A stretch of 64,000 bases of DNA from Tractidigestivibacter montrealensis (GTDB lineage Bacteria > Actinomycetota > Coriobacteriia > Coriobacteriales > Atopobiaceae). The stretch covers positions 62,001 through 126,000 of the forward strand of contig NZ_JANSKA010000001.1 in the NCBI RefSeq assembly GCF_024741235.1, read 5' to 3'. Position numbers and translations under genes: made by a program. This document shows positions 41,550 through 50,042 of this stretch, in pieces. The notes below the pieces were generated by a model. The model was not told where the DNA came from, ran no database searches, and saw only the letters and a list, made by a program, of their open reading frames with translations. Position 1 is the first letter of the stretch; each line of letters starts with the position of its first letter.

Positions 41550-42771
41550 GCACCTCGACCTTCGAGACGTCAATCTCACCTGACATGAGCTTGGGGAGAA
41601 GAGTGTCGCGCAGTTGTTTAAGCTTATGGTTCTCAACCTCAAGCATCTGCTGGTGTTCCAGGATGGGGCTTGCCCATTCGGAGAACTCCGCACATTGATC
41701 TTTGTCGGGAATTACCAGTTCGATACTTTTCATGGTTCTCCCAGAGACTTCAGGGAATGTGGTGCCAGAACCTGCGTCGGCAATCCTCTCCTTATTCTGC
41801 TTTAAGAAGCAGTAGATAAAAGCAGTGCCGATATCATCATTTGGAACAATGGACTTGAAACCCTGGTTCGTCGTGACCTCGTCTGCGGCGATAGCGACAT
41901 ACCCTATCGGAGCTCGTGAGCTAAACAAAACTGTTCCAGCCGGCATGAGTCTTACGCTGCACGAATCATAGCCGAGTTGGGTTATATCATCTGCTCCATG
42001 AGCGATGAACTTGTCAGTCGTGTTTGAGAGGTCGCGCGGCGTAATCCAGCCGATACCCTGTTGAGTGTAGTATTCAGGCTTCTTTTTTGAAGGTGTTGCG
42101 CCTCCGACCACCTCGCCAATATCGCTTATAACCCCATTTGGCTCAATGCCATCCTTATTGAAGAGATAGTCATAACGGCTCAGCAGAAGGTCTTCCAAAT
42201 AGCCATTTGTGCGATTATTGAGGGCAATCTTTTTGTCAACCTCGGCAAGAATGTATGCAATACGTTGCTGCTCCTCAGCAGAGATGACAGGTATGTACTC
42301 CGTAGCTGAAAAAACTTTGAACTGGAAGTTCGAGAGGCCCGTCGACCTGTTCTGGTAGCTCCAAGTTCGTCCGGCTCGGTACATCTCTTGAAGCCAGTAA
42401 AATGCGAATGTGTTATCGATAGAAGAAGAGAATCTTAGTAACCTGCAGAAACTTGCGGGGATAATGGGACAGTCGTAGGAATCGATAAGTGTCTGAGTAA
42501 TTAGGACTGTGCGGCCCGTAGGCCTCGTAGCAGTACCGCCAGAATTCTCTAAGACAATGTCACCAGCGCGCAACTCGACAGACTCGACTTTTGCTTTCTT
42601 CTCGAATCTAATGGGCAGGCCTTTGTAGTTTCCCTGTTGGACGGAGGGGAAGTCAGCGCCTCGAATCACGGCGACCCGCGCGGACCCATCAAAAGATGAC
42701 TCACTGCCCCAACCCCCGCTGCGCGAAAGCTCGATTAACTTGCCTATGGGCACCATATCATTACATTCCAT
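41515..42771 (-). CDS. hsdS: Type I restriction system specificity subunit (expressed copy)
   Basis: HsdS gives the DNA target of the HsdR-M-S complex. The 418-residue protein has TRD1 (about 1-150), the central conserved helix with NGYLEDLLLSRYDY at residue 189, encoded by site 4, TRD2 (about 210-370) and the distal helix NHKLKQLRDTLLPKLMSGEI. Its last codons run through site 3 (PPNSHLSGR), an ending that looks created by inversion. The ATG at 42771 has GGAGG 9 bp upstream and the gene overlaps hsdM by 11 bp. The DNA is AT-richer than hsdM/hsdR. Confidence 0.92.
   Translation of the reverse strand: MECNDMVPIGKLIELSRSGGWGSESSFDGSARVAVIRGADFPSVQQGNYKGLPIRFEKKAKVESVELRAGDIVLENSGGTATRPTGRTVLITQTLIDSYDCPIIPASFCRLLRFSSSIDNTFAFYWLQEMYRAGRTWSYQNRSTGLSNFQFKVFSATEYIPVISAEEQQRIAYILAEVDKKIALNNRTNGYLEDLLLSRYDYLFNKDGIEPNGVISDIGEVVGGATPSKKKPEYYTQQGIGWITPRDLSNTTDKFIAHGADDITQLGYDSCSVRLMPAGTVLFSSRAPIGYVAIAADEVTTNQGFKSIVPNDDIGTAFIYCFLKQNKERIADAGSGTTFPEVSGRTMKSIELVIPDKDQCAEFSEWASPILEHQQMLEVENHKLKQLRDTLLPKLMSGEIDVSKVEVPTPPNSHLSGR
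41528..41541 (+). repeat. Shufflon inversion site 3 (+)
   Basis: AAATGGCTATTTGG, forward orientation, at the end of the N-terminal half cassette. The antisense strand is read as the last codons of the expressed hsdS. Confidence 0.8.
42195..42208 (-). repeat. Shufflon inversion site 4 (-)
   Basis: CCAAATAGCCATTT, reverse orientation, in the centre of the expressed hsdS between TRD1 and TRD2. Recombination here keeps the reading frame. Confidence 0.8.
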
Positions 42772-44308
42772 ACCCAATTGCCTCCAGGTTCTTCTTAATC
42801 TCCTCCTGCAGGCGGACGGACTCCTCGAAGCACTTCGAGAGCTCGCTGGTAAGTCTCTTCATCTTTTCGTCGAAGGGCTCGTCATCGCCATCCTCGTCCG
42901 CGATTCCCACGTAGCGCCCGGGAGTCAGGATGTAGTCCTGCTTCTCGATCTCGCCTAGCGTGGCAACGGCGCAGAAGCCCTTCTCGGGCTCAAGGACACC
43001 CTTACGGAAGTCGTCGAAGGCACCGGCGATCTTGGAGATGTCGTCGTCCTTGAGTTCGCGCAGCTTGCGTGTCACCATCGTGCCCAGTTCGCGAGCATCA
43101 ACAAAGAGGACCTTGCCGGCCTCCTCGGCGCGACCCATCTTGCCCTTGTCGATAATCCAGAGGCAGACGGGGATGCCTGTGCTGTAGAAGAGCTTGTCGG
43201 GCAGGGCGACGATACCCTCCACGATGTCGTCCTTCACGATGTTTGCGCGGATGTCTCCCTCGCCGCTCTGCTGGCTGGACAGCGACCCGTTGGCGAGCAC
43301 CATGCCCATGCGCCCATGGTCGTTGAGGTGATGGATCATGTGCTGCATCCAGGCGAAGTTGGCATTGCCCGCGGGCGGAACCCCATAGTCCCACCTCGGA
43401 TCGTCGCGGAGCCTATCCCCTCCCCAGTCGCTGTCGTTGAAGGGAGGGTTGGCGAGCACGAAGTCGAACCGCTTGTCCTGGTGCAGGTCCTCGAAGAAGG
43501 TGTCCGCGTTGTGCGGGCCGAGGTCCGCCTCGATGCCGCGGATGGCGAGGTTCATCTTGGCCATTTTCCAGGTGGTAGGGTTGCTCTCCTGGCCGAAGAC
43601 CGAGATGTCGCGGATGCTCCCGGAGTGGTGCTCGACGAACTGGGCTGACTGGACGAACATGCCGCCCGAGCCGCAACACGGGTCGTAGACGCGGCCGTGG
43701 TAGGGCTGGATGATCTCGACGAGCGTGCGCACGATGCAGGTAGGCGTATAGAATTCGCCGGCGTTCTTTCCCTCCTGCTCGGCGAACTTCGCGAGGCAGT
43801 ACTCGTACGTACGGCCAAGCACGTCCTGGGTGTTGCCCTCGGAGGTCATCCTCACGTTGGTGAAGAGGTCCACCACATCGCCGAGCATGCGCTTGTCGAG
43901 CTCCTGGCGCGCGAAGTTCTTGGGGAGGATGCCCTTGAGGGAGTCGTTCTCGGCCTCTATCTGCCTCATCGCGTTGTCGATGACCTTGCCAACCTCAGGG
44001 GTGTGCGCTGCCGAGGCCACGGCTTCCCAGCGGGCATCCCTGGGGACCCAGAAGATGCCATCCGCCTCGTACTCGTCGCGGTCCTCCTCAAAGCCCTCGC
44101 CCTCAGCCACAAGCTCTGCGTGCCTCTGCTCGAATCTGTCGGAGATGTACTTCAGAAAGATGAGCCCGAGCACAACGTTCTTGTATTCGGACGGGTCGAT
44201 GTGGCCGCGCATCCGATCGGCAGCTTGCCAGATCTTCTCCTCGAAGCCGATCTCCTGTGTGTTGGTGGCCGTCGTCTGCTTGTTCTTGCTGCCCTTTGGC
44301 CTTCCCAT
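42761..44308 (-). CDS. hsdM: Type I restriction system methyltransferase subunit
   Basis: The 515-residue N6-adenine methyltransferase has the HsdM N-terminal helical domain (IWQAADRMRGHIDPSEYKNV), the SAM-binding motif DPCCGSGGMF (near 224) and the catalytic NPPF (near 290). It pairs with HsdS for host protection and with HsdR for restriction. The operon order is hsdR-hsdM-hsdS on the minus strand, with 15 bp to hsdR. Confidence 0.96.
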   Translation of the reverse strand: MGRPKGSKNKQTTATNTQEIGFEEKIWQAADRMRGHIDPSEYKNVVLGLIFLKYISDRFEQRHAELVAEGEGFEEDRDEYEADGIFWVPRDARWEAVASAAHTPEVGKVIDNAMRQIEAENDSLKGILPKNFARQELDKRMLGDVVDLFTNVRMTSEGNTQDVLGRTYEYCLAKFAEQEGKNAGEFYTPTCIVRTLVEIIQPYHGRVYDPCCGSGGMFVQSAQFVEHHSGSIRDISVFGQESNPTTWKMAKMNLAIRGIEADLGPHNADTFFEDLHQDKRFDFVLANPPFNDSDWGGDRLRDDPRWDYGVPPAGNANFAWMQHMIHHLNDHGRMGMVLANGSLSSQQSGEGDIRANIVKDDIVEGIVALPDKLFYSTGIPVCLWIIDKGKMGRAEEAGKVLFVDARELGTMVTRKLRELKDDDISKIAGAFDDFRKGVLEPEKGFCAVATLGEIEKQDYILTPGRYVGIADEDGDDEPFDEKMKRLTSELSKCFEESVRLQEEIKKNLEAIGYGM

Positions 44309-44323
44309 GTCCTGTCTCTCCCG

Positions 44324-47300
44324 CTAGTCTCTCTGGAACGTCTGGTTGTCCGCCCACGTCTCGCACTGCGCCATCACGGTATCAAGCGCCTCGCGCTCCT
44401 CGTCGGGCGGGTACTTGTACTTCTTTAGCAGTCGCTTGATGGCGCGCCTCATGCCAGCGCGCGCCGTCTTCTTCTCCTGCCAGTCTATCGTCGCATTCTT
44501 TCTCAGCGCGTCGGTGAGCTCGTGGGTCATGGCAACGCGCTGCTCGTTGGAGTAGAAGTCCCTCACCGCCTGGGGCTTGGTGAGCGCGTCGTAGAACGCG
44601 AGCTCCTCCTTCGTGAGGCCGAGCTTCTCGCCCTCGTTGCGCTCCCTCATCATCTCATGGGCCATCTTGAGAAGCTCCTCGATGACCTCGGCGTTGGTCA
44701 GCATGCCGTTGAGGTAGCCGTTGAGAGTGCGCTGCAACATCTCGGAGAACTTCTCGGACTTCACGACGCTCGTCTTCTTGTAGGAGCGCACCTGCTCCTC
44801 AATGAGCCTCTTGAGCGTCTCCAGGGCGACGTTCTTCTCCCTCATCCTGGCAATCTCATTCAGGAATGACTCGTCAAAGAGGGAGACCTCTACGCCCCCG
44901 TCGAAGAGGTTGATGACGCCTTCGCTCTGGACGGTCTGCTCGAGGATTGCCCCGACGCGCTTGTTGAACTCCTCGTAGCTCATGCCGCCACCCCCCGAGC
45001 CCGAGCGGCCGAGGATGCGCATGACCTGTACGCGCAGCACCTGGAAGAAGGCTGCCTCGTGCTGGTCCTCCTCGGAGACCATGCTCTTGCAGAGGCTCTC
45101 GGCGCTCACGAGCAGTTGGGATTGCTTGAGGAACTCCTCCCGCGTCTCCTCGCGGTCTCTGTCGAGAAGCCAGTCCGCCCCTTCGGCGATGCAGGAGGCG
45201 AGCTCATCCTTGCTCCCCGAGAAGATGTGGGTGCGGTAGTCGAAGCCGTGCAGGAGGTCTCGGCACACAGAGAGCTTCTCGCGGAACTTCGGGTATGCGG
45301 TCTTGGCGATGTCCATGTCGCCGTACTTCCGCTGGTCGCGCTTGGTGTAGTCGTGCATGGCGGCTTTGAGTGCGCTCGCGATGCCTATGTAGTCCACGAT
45401 GAGGCCGCCCTCTTTGCCAGGGTAGACCCGGTTTACGCGGGCGATGGCCTGCATAAGGTTATGGCCCCTCATGGGCTTGTACATGTACATCGTGGCGAGC
45501 GAGGGGACGTCGAAGCCGGTGAGCCACATGTCCACGACGATGGCGATCTTGAGCGGATCGTCATCACTTTTGAAGTGGCGCTCCATGTCCTTCTTGTGGT
45601 CGAGGGTCCGGCCACCGGACTTGGAGCCGTCGGAGACCCCATGGGTGACGTCGTACCACTCCTCGGGGTCCTTGTTGCTCGTCGTCATCACCACTCCGAC
45701 CTTGTCCCTCCACTCCGGCCGGAGCTCCATGAGCTTGAAATAGATGGCCATGGCTATGGGGCGGGAGTAGGCGACAATCATCGCCTTGCCGGTGAGGAGC
45801 CCCTCGCGGTTCTGCTCGTAGTGGGCAACTATGTCGCGGCAGAGCGTGTCTATCGTCTCCGGCGCGCCTAGGATGGCGTCGAGGCCGCCCATGGCGTGCT
45901 TGCTGCGCTCGGTCGACTCCTCGTCGTGCTCGTCCGCGTACTCCTTGTAGGCCCTGTCGAGCTCCTCGAGGGCATCGGGGTCGAGGTTCAGGGCCACGAC
46001 CCGGCTCTCGTAGTAGACCGGGACGGTCGCCTCGTCCTCCACCGCCTGGGTCATGTCATAGACGTCGATGTAGCCGCCGAACACCTCCTGGGTGTTCCTG
46101 CCGTCGAGCGCGATGGGAGTGCCCGTGAAGCCTATGTAGGAGGCGTTCGGCAGGGCGTCACGAACCTGCTTGGCCGCCCCGATGGAAACGGTGCCGTCGT
46201 CCTTGATGGTCTCGGTGAGGCCGTACTGTCCGCGGTGTGCCTCGTCGATCATCACAACGACGTTGCTGCGGTCGCAGAGCGGCTCGTCGCGCTCCGTGAA
46301 CTTCTGCATGGTGGTGAAGACGATACCGTTGGCCTCCCTGCCCTCCAGGAGCCTCCTCAGGTCCTCGCGGGAGGTCGCCTGCACCGGTGTCTGGCGCAGG
46401 AAGGCAGAGCACCGGGAGAACTGACCGAACAGTTGGTCGTCGAGGTCGTTCCTGTCGGTGATGACCACGATCGTGGGGCTGTCGATGCGCTCCTGGAGCA
46501 TGTGGGCGAGGAAGACCATCGAGAGCGACTTACCCGAGCCCTGCGTGTGCCAGAAGACGCCGATCCTTCCGTCGCCCTCGATTGCCTCCACGGCGCGCTC
46601 CGCAGCCTTGTGCACCCCGAAGTACTGGTGGTACGCGGCGAGAATCTTAACGACCTTCTCGTCGGAGTCGTTGAAGCAGATGAAGTTGCGAAGGATGTCG
46701 CAGAGGCGGTCCTTGCGGAACATGCCGTCGATGGTCGTCTGCCAGCGCGTGTTGTTCTTCGAGTAGTCGCCATCGAGGCTCTTCCACTCGCTGAAGCGGT
46801 CCTCGGGCGAGGTGATGGTACCCACCTTTGTCGTGGCCATGTCTGTCATAACCAGGAAGGCGTTGGGAACGAAGAAGGAGGGAATCGCCTTGAGGTAGTT
46901 CCTTAGCTGCAGGTAGGCGTCCGAGGCGTCCGTCTCCTCGCGGGAGGGGCTCTTCAGCTCGAAGACCACGAGGGGTATTCCGTTCACGAACACGACTATG
47001 TCGGGGCGCTTCCGCTCGTGCTCCATGAACGTCCACTGGTTAACGACCTGGAAGGTATTGTTCTCCGGCCTGTCATAGTCCATGAGTCGGACGATATCAT
47101 TTCGCTCCTCCTTGCCGTCGAAGAAGCGGACTTCCACGCCGGACTGGACGTAGTCCGAGAAGCGCTCGTTGCGCTGGGCGAGCGACCCTGCGTCAACATC
47201 GTTGAGCTTGAGAATCGCCTCGTGGATGGCTACGGCGGGCAGGCTGGGGTTGATGCGCCAAAGACTGGACTGGAGGACGTCGATGAGGAAGACGTCGTGG

Positions 47301-47449
47301 TAGAGGGAGTCGGTTCTTGGCACGTTGGGGCCATAGAGGTGCTCGTAGCCGAGGACGTTGACCATGTGCTCGATGATGGTCTGCTCGAAGAACTCCTCGT
47401 TGATGGGAGTTGACGTCCCCACACCCATCTCGCCTGCCCCAGCACCCAT
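44324..47449 (-). CDS. hsdR: Type I restriction system endonuclease/translocase subunit
   Basis: The 1041-residue protein has an N-terminal PD-(D/E)XK nuclease domain (RPDIVVFVNGIPLVVFELKS near 150-170), then SF2 translocase motifs: HTQGSGKSLSM, DEAHRGQYG, GFTGTPI and QAIARVNRVYPGK. A long helical C-terminus contacts HsdM. It cleaves unmodified DNA far from the site after translocation. The ATG at 47449 follows AAAGGA and is the first gene of the operon. No frame damage is seen. Confidence 0.96.
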   Translation of the reverse strand: MGAGAGEMGVGTSTPINEEFFEQTIIEHMVNVLGYEHLYGPNVPRTDSLYHDVFLIDVLQSSLWRINPSLPAVAIHEAILKLNDVDAGSLAQRNERFSDYVQSGVEVRFFDGKEERNDIVRLMDYDRPENNTFQVVNQWTFMEHERKRPDIVVFVNGIPLVVFELKSPSREETDASDAYLQLRNYLKAIPSFFVPNAFLVMTDMATTKVGTITSPEDRFSEWKSLDGDYSKNNTRWQTTIDGMFRKDRLCDILRNFICFNDSDEKVVKILAAYHQYFGVHKAAERAVEAIEGDGRIGVFWHTQGSGKSLSMVFLAHMLQERIDSPTIVVITDRNDLDDQLFGQFSRCSAFLRQTPVQATSREDLRRLLEGREANGIVFTTMQKFTERDEPLCDRSNVVVMIDEAHRGQYGLTETIKDDGTVSIGAAKQVRDALPNASYIGFTGTPIALDGRNTQEVFGGYIDVYDMTQAVEDEATVPVYYESRVVALNLDPDALEELDRAYKEYADEHDEESTERSKHAMGGLDAILGAPETIDTLCRDIVAHYEQNREGLLTGKAMIVAYSRPIAMAIYFKLMELRPEWRDKVGVVMTTSNKDPEEWYDVTHGVSDGSKSGGRTLDHKKDMERHFKSDDDPLKIAIVVDMWLTGFDVPSLATMYMYKPMRGHNLMQAIARVNRVYPGKEGGLIVDYIGIASALKAAMHDYTKRDQRKYGDMDIAKTAYPKFREKLSVCRDLLHGFDYRTHIFSGSKDELASCIAEGADWLLDRDREETREEFLKQSQLLVSAESLCKSMVSEEDQHEAAFFQVLRVQVMRILGRSGSGGGGMSYEEFNKRVGAILEQTVQSEGVINLFDGGVEVSLFDESFLNEIARMREKNVALETLKRLIEEQVRSYKKTSVVKSEKFSEMLQRTLNGYLNGMLTNAEVIEELLKMAHEMMRERNEGEKLGLTKEELAFYDALTKPQAVRDFYSNEQRVAMTHELTDALRKNATIDWQEKKTARAGMRRAIKRLLKKYKYPPDEEREALDTVMAQCETWADNQTFQRD

Positions 47450-47625
47450 TTCGTGGTCCTTTCAAGGTGGCAAGTGTCAGGGGCCGCATGCTGCCGTGAG
47501 GCAACATGCCTAGGACAACTCCCGGCACGCCATGCATCAATTGTTTGTAATGTTATCAGAGAGCGTTCTGAACGGACTGTCCAAGAGCCAAGCAGGCGCG
47601 CATGCAGGGTCTCTCGTGAGATTCG

Positions 47626-48213
47626 CTACTGCCTTCCCAGCCTCAGGTCCGTGCGGGCCGAGATGGTCCCCAGGAGCCTCTCGAACGTCTCGCCCTGTTG
47701 CAGGGCCAGGGCGTCGAGCGCCGAGGCTATCGCGTCCGCCTCCCTCGAGAGCTCGTGGTCCGAGAGGGAGTTCGCCCGCCGTGCCAGCTGGTTGAGGTTC
47801 GCGCCCTCGCGCCTCATCTCCGCGAGGGCGGCCCTCAGGGCGGCGTCGTCCACCGAGAGTATCTGCGCCCTCGAGTAGCAGGCGCGCGCCCTCACGTACT
47901 GGGCCTCGGTGAGCCTCGCCTCGCAGGCGGCCTCCCTCAGGGCCTCGCGCTCCCCCTCGGTCATGCGTACCGTCAGCCGCTCGGTCCTCGGGCTCGCCTC
48001 CGACCCCGTGCGACGCTGCCCGCCGCTTCGCGCCATGGCCTTGGGGCCCAGCCCCATCGCCTCCTCGAGGGTGCCCACGACGACCTCGTTTGCGGTCACG
48101 CCGCGGTAGTCGGCAGTCTCCTCCACGCGCTCGGCGAGCTCGGGCGTCAGGTAGAGGCTCATCCTACAGGAGCGTGGGCTCGGCCCCCGCCCGTCTAACG
48201 ACTGGTTCGACAT
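47626..48213 (-). CDS. mobC: MobC-like relaxosome accessory protein
   Basis: From the ATG at 48213 (AAGGGG upstream) the product is 195 residues. An N-terminal ribbon-helix-helix-like part (RMSLYLTPELAERVEETADY) is followed by a second DNA-binding-like segment (RLTVRMTEGEREALREAACE) and the MobC signature GANLNQLARRANSLSDHELS. MobC proteins help a relaxase open oriT. No relaxase gene is present in the island. Confidence 0.8.
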   Translation of the reverse strand: MSNQSLDGRGPSPRSCRMSLYLTPELAERVEETADYRGVTANEVVVGTLEEAMGLGPKAMARSGGQRRTGSEASPRTERLTVRMTEGEREALREAACEARLTEAQYVRARACYSRAQILSVDDAALRAALAEMRREGANLNQLARRANSLSDHELSREADAIASALDALALQQGETFERLLGTISARTDLRLGRQ

Positions 48214-48401
48214 CTTATGCCCCTTCCTCGTCCCTAGGGTCGATATCCCGCGACGGCCGCGCCGGCGCCGAGGGGTGCGGGCCGTTGGCCCGCGTCCCTC
48301 CCGCGGCCCCTGCCGCGGGCAAGACGGCCGGGCGGCGCGCGACTGCGCGACCGCCCACGGGGCCCCGCCCCCGTGGGCGCCGGCGGAGCCGGGCCCGGCC
48401 G

Positions 48402-48450
48402 TGTATGGCGGATGACAGGACACCGTGAGGTGTTCTGGCTGACGCCATAC
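48402..48450. promoter_or_regulatory. Nested hairpin between mob genes, candidate oriT
   Basis: GTATGGCG and CGCCATAC arms enclose an inner ACACC-GTGA-GGTGT stem. It lies in the 256-bp GC-rich gap between mobC and the coiled-coil gene, where mobilisable elements often have oriT. There is no known nic motif I can assign. Confidence 0.35.
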
Positions 48451-48469
48451 GGGTCTTGCGTGTCGGCAG

Positions 48470-48868
48470 TCACTCGTGGAAGAGGCGAGGGGCAGCGAAC
48501 CCCGGGTGGCCCCCGCGAGGGCCCTCAGAAGTGTTGGACGCGCCCGACGGGGGAACGCCATCGGCCGCGCGCTCCTCCCCCTGCGTCTTGCTCAGGTGTC
48601 GCGAAAACGCAGGGTCCGGCATGCGCATCGACGCGTTCTCGGCACGGAGGCGCTCCACCTCGGCCTCGAGCTCGTCCCTCTGCGCACGCAGGTCGGCCGC
48701 CTCGTCCTTTCTCTTCTGATAGCGCAGACGCGCCTTGATCTTCCTCGACTCCCTACGCAGGTCGGCCACGGAATCCTGGATGGCCCGCGCCTTCTCCTCG
48801 GCTTGCGCTATCCGCCTCTCGTTCTCTGCAAGCCGCTTCCTCAATGAAGCCTCTATCTTCTCGTCCAT
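48470..48868 (-). CDS. Coiled-coil mobilisation accessory protein (132 residues)
   Basis: The ATG at 48868 has GGAGG 6 bp upstream; the ORF extends upstream without a site. Residues 1-85 form one long charged coiled coil (MDEKIEASLRKRLAENERRI ... RDELEAEVERLRAEN). A Gly/Pro/Ser-rich tail follows. Small coiled-coil proteins are common next to mobC in mobilisable elements. Function unknown. Confidence 0.6.
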   Translation of the reverse strand: MDEKIEASLRKRLAENERRIAQAEEKARAIQDSVADLRRESRKIKARLRYQKRKDEAADLRAQRDELEAEVERLRAENASMRMPDPAFSRHLSKTQGEERAADGVPPSGASNTSEGPRGGHPGFAAPRLFHE

Positions 48869-48898
48869 TTCTTGCCTCCTAACCATGGTTGCTTGAGC

Positions 48899-48922
48899 GC
48901 GTCCCGCGCTTTCGCGGGACGC
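48899..48922 (-). promoter_or_regulatory. GC hairpin in the leader of the coiled-coil gene
   Basis: A 10-bp perfect stem (48899-48908 with 48913-48922) with a 4-nt loop lies 31 bp upstream of the start codon. Confidence 0.45.
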
Positions 48923-49179
48923 GTCATATTGCAGCGCATGGGAGGACACGACACGCTCCGATTCGAGGGCGATGCGAAGTATTCTCTCAGTGGGCAGAGA
49001 TTCGCTAGCTTGGAAGATGCCCTCGATGGCGGTGGGGCGCTGACCCAGCGCCATCGCAGGTGCAACTCTTGCCAAGCAGGGACCTCACTCTCTGCGCGCC
49101 TGGATTTGCCAATCAGCAAGACTCCAGCACGTCCAGTCAAACACTCGATTTACCGGTCTCTCGAACCCCTGGCCGATTG

Positions 49180-49375
49180 ATTTGCTCGATAGCTCATAGC
49201 AAGTCATCAAGCCAGATAGAGTGATGGCAACCATCAGTGATAGTTGCTATGTGAGCTAGTTGGTAAGTCAGTAGCTAAGCTTGATTGATAGCTAGCGATT
49301 ATGTTGCTATATGAGTTGGATTGATAGCTTGATAGCTAGCTAGTAACTCAGTAACTAAGTTACTCAGTCACGCTG
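49180..49375. repeat. AT-rich degenerate repeat array (GATAGCT/TTGCTAT/AGTAACT)
   Basis: Overlapping copies of GATAGCT, GTTGCTAT and AGTAACT or their complements fill about 200 bp, in sharp contrast to the GC-rich flanks. There is no ORF. It looks like an iteron/oriT-type or recombination region of the element. From 49376 to 49779 I see no gene. Confidence 0.5.
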
Positions 49376-49719
49376 CGAAGCTCTCCTTGGTCTTGGCGTT
49401 CTAAGGCCCCAAAAGCGTGGCCGTGGACCAACATACGCGGGATTTTCCGGTTCCAGGGCGAGTAAAGGGGTACGCCTGGTAGGCGGGCCCCGGTTGTGGC
49501 GCCTGTGGGCGTCAGACGGCACCTTGGGGTGGGGACCGAAGCTAGCCCCAGTCGGCGCCATCCGTGGCAGCGGGCGGCGCCCGTGCGCGTGTGACTTGAC
49601 ATCGAAGGCTCCTTTCAAAGGGAAGTCGAACGGACGCCTTCGATTGTTCTCCAAGGGAAAAGGGGTTTTGGGGCTGGGACCAAAGTGTCCTGAGAGAGCG
49701 ATGGGGACCGGGAAGGGAG

Positions 49720-49752
49720 CGCCCCCGTCGGCAATGCGAACCGACGGGGGCG
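49720..49752. terminator. Perfect 12-bp GC hairpin
   Basis: CGCCCCCGTCGG (49720-49731) pairs with CCGACGGGGGCG (49741-49752) over a 9-nt loop, just past the stop of the small membrane protein gene; probable terminator on the minus strand. Confidence 0.55.
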
Positions 49753-49779
49753 TGGAGGGGGATTCCTTGGCTCTGACAA

Positions 49780-50007
49780 TCAGGGTTGGCCCGGGCAGGG
49801 AGCCTCGCTCCTGGCCCTCCCGTGCAAGCGGACTCTCACGGCGATGCCCGCGGCGAGGAGGCGCGTGCCTGCCCAGAGCGCAAGCCTCAGGGCGAGCACG
49901 ATGGCCGTCAGCAGGACGAGCAACTCCAGGGACGGGTGGGTGCGCCCCCATGCGAGGGTCGCGGCATACCACGAGTTGACGAGCGTGCCGATCGCCTCAG
50001 CGGACAT
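49780..50007 (-). CDS. Small membrane protein (75 residues)
   Basis: The ATG at 50007 follows GGGGGAAAC. One membrane helix (LELLVLLTAIVLALRLALWA) is followed by a positive tail (RLLAAGIAVRVRLHGRARSE), giving a cytoplasmic C-terminus. It lies 35 bp after the secreted repeat protein gene and is probably co-transcribed. Function unknown. Confidence 0.55.
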   Translation of the reverse strand: MSAEAIGTLVNSWYAATLAWGRTHPSLELLVLLTAIVLALRLALWAGTRLLAAGIAVRVRLHGRARSEAPCPGQP

Positions 50008-50042
50008 GTTTCCCCCAATCCTCCAACGGCGTTTGCAGTCCT

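Noticed and set aside
49364-49979. Long ORFs on both strands between the mob genes and the membrane protein gene
   Set aside because: They are rich in Arg/Pro/Gly, lack ribosome sites and overlap each other, as expected for non-coding GC-rich DNA.
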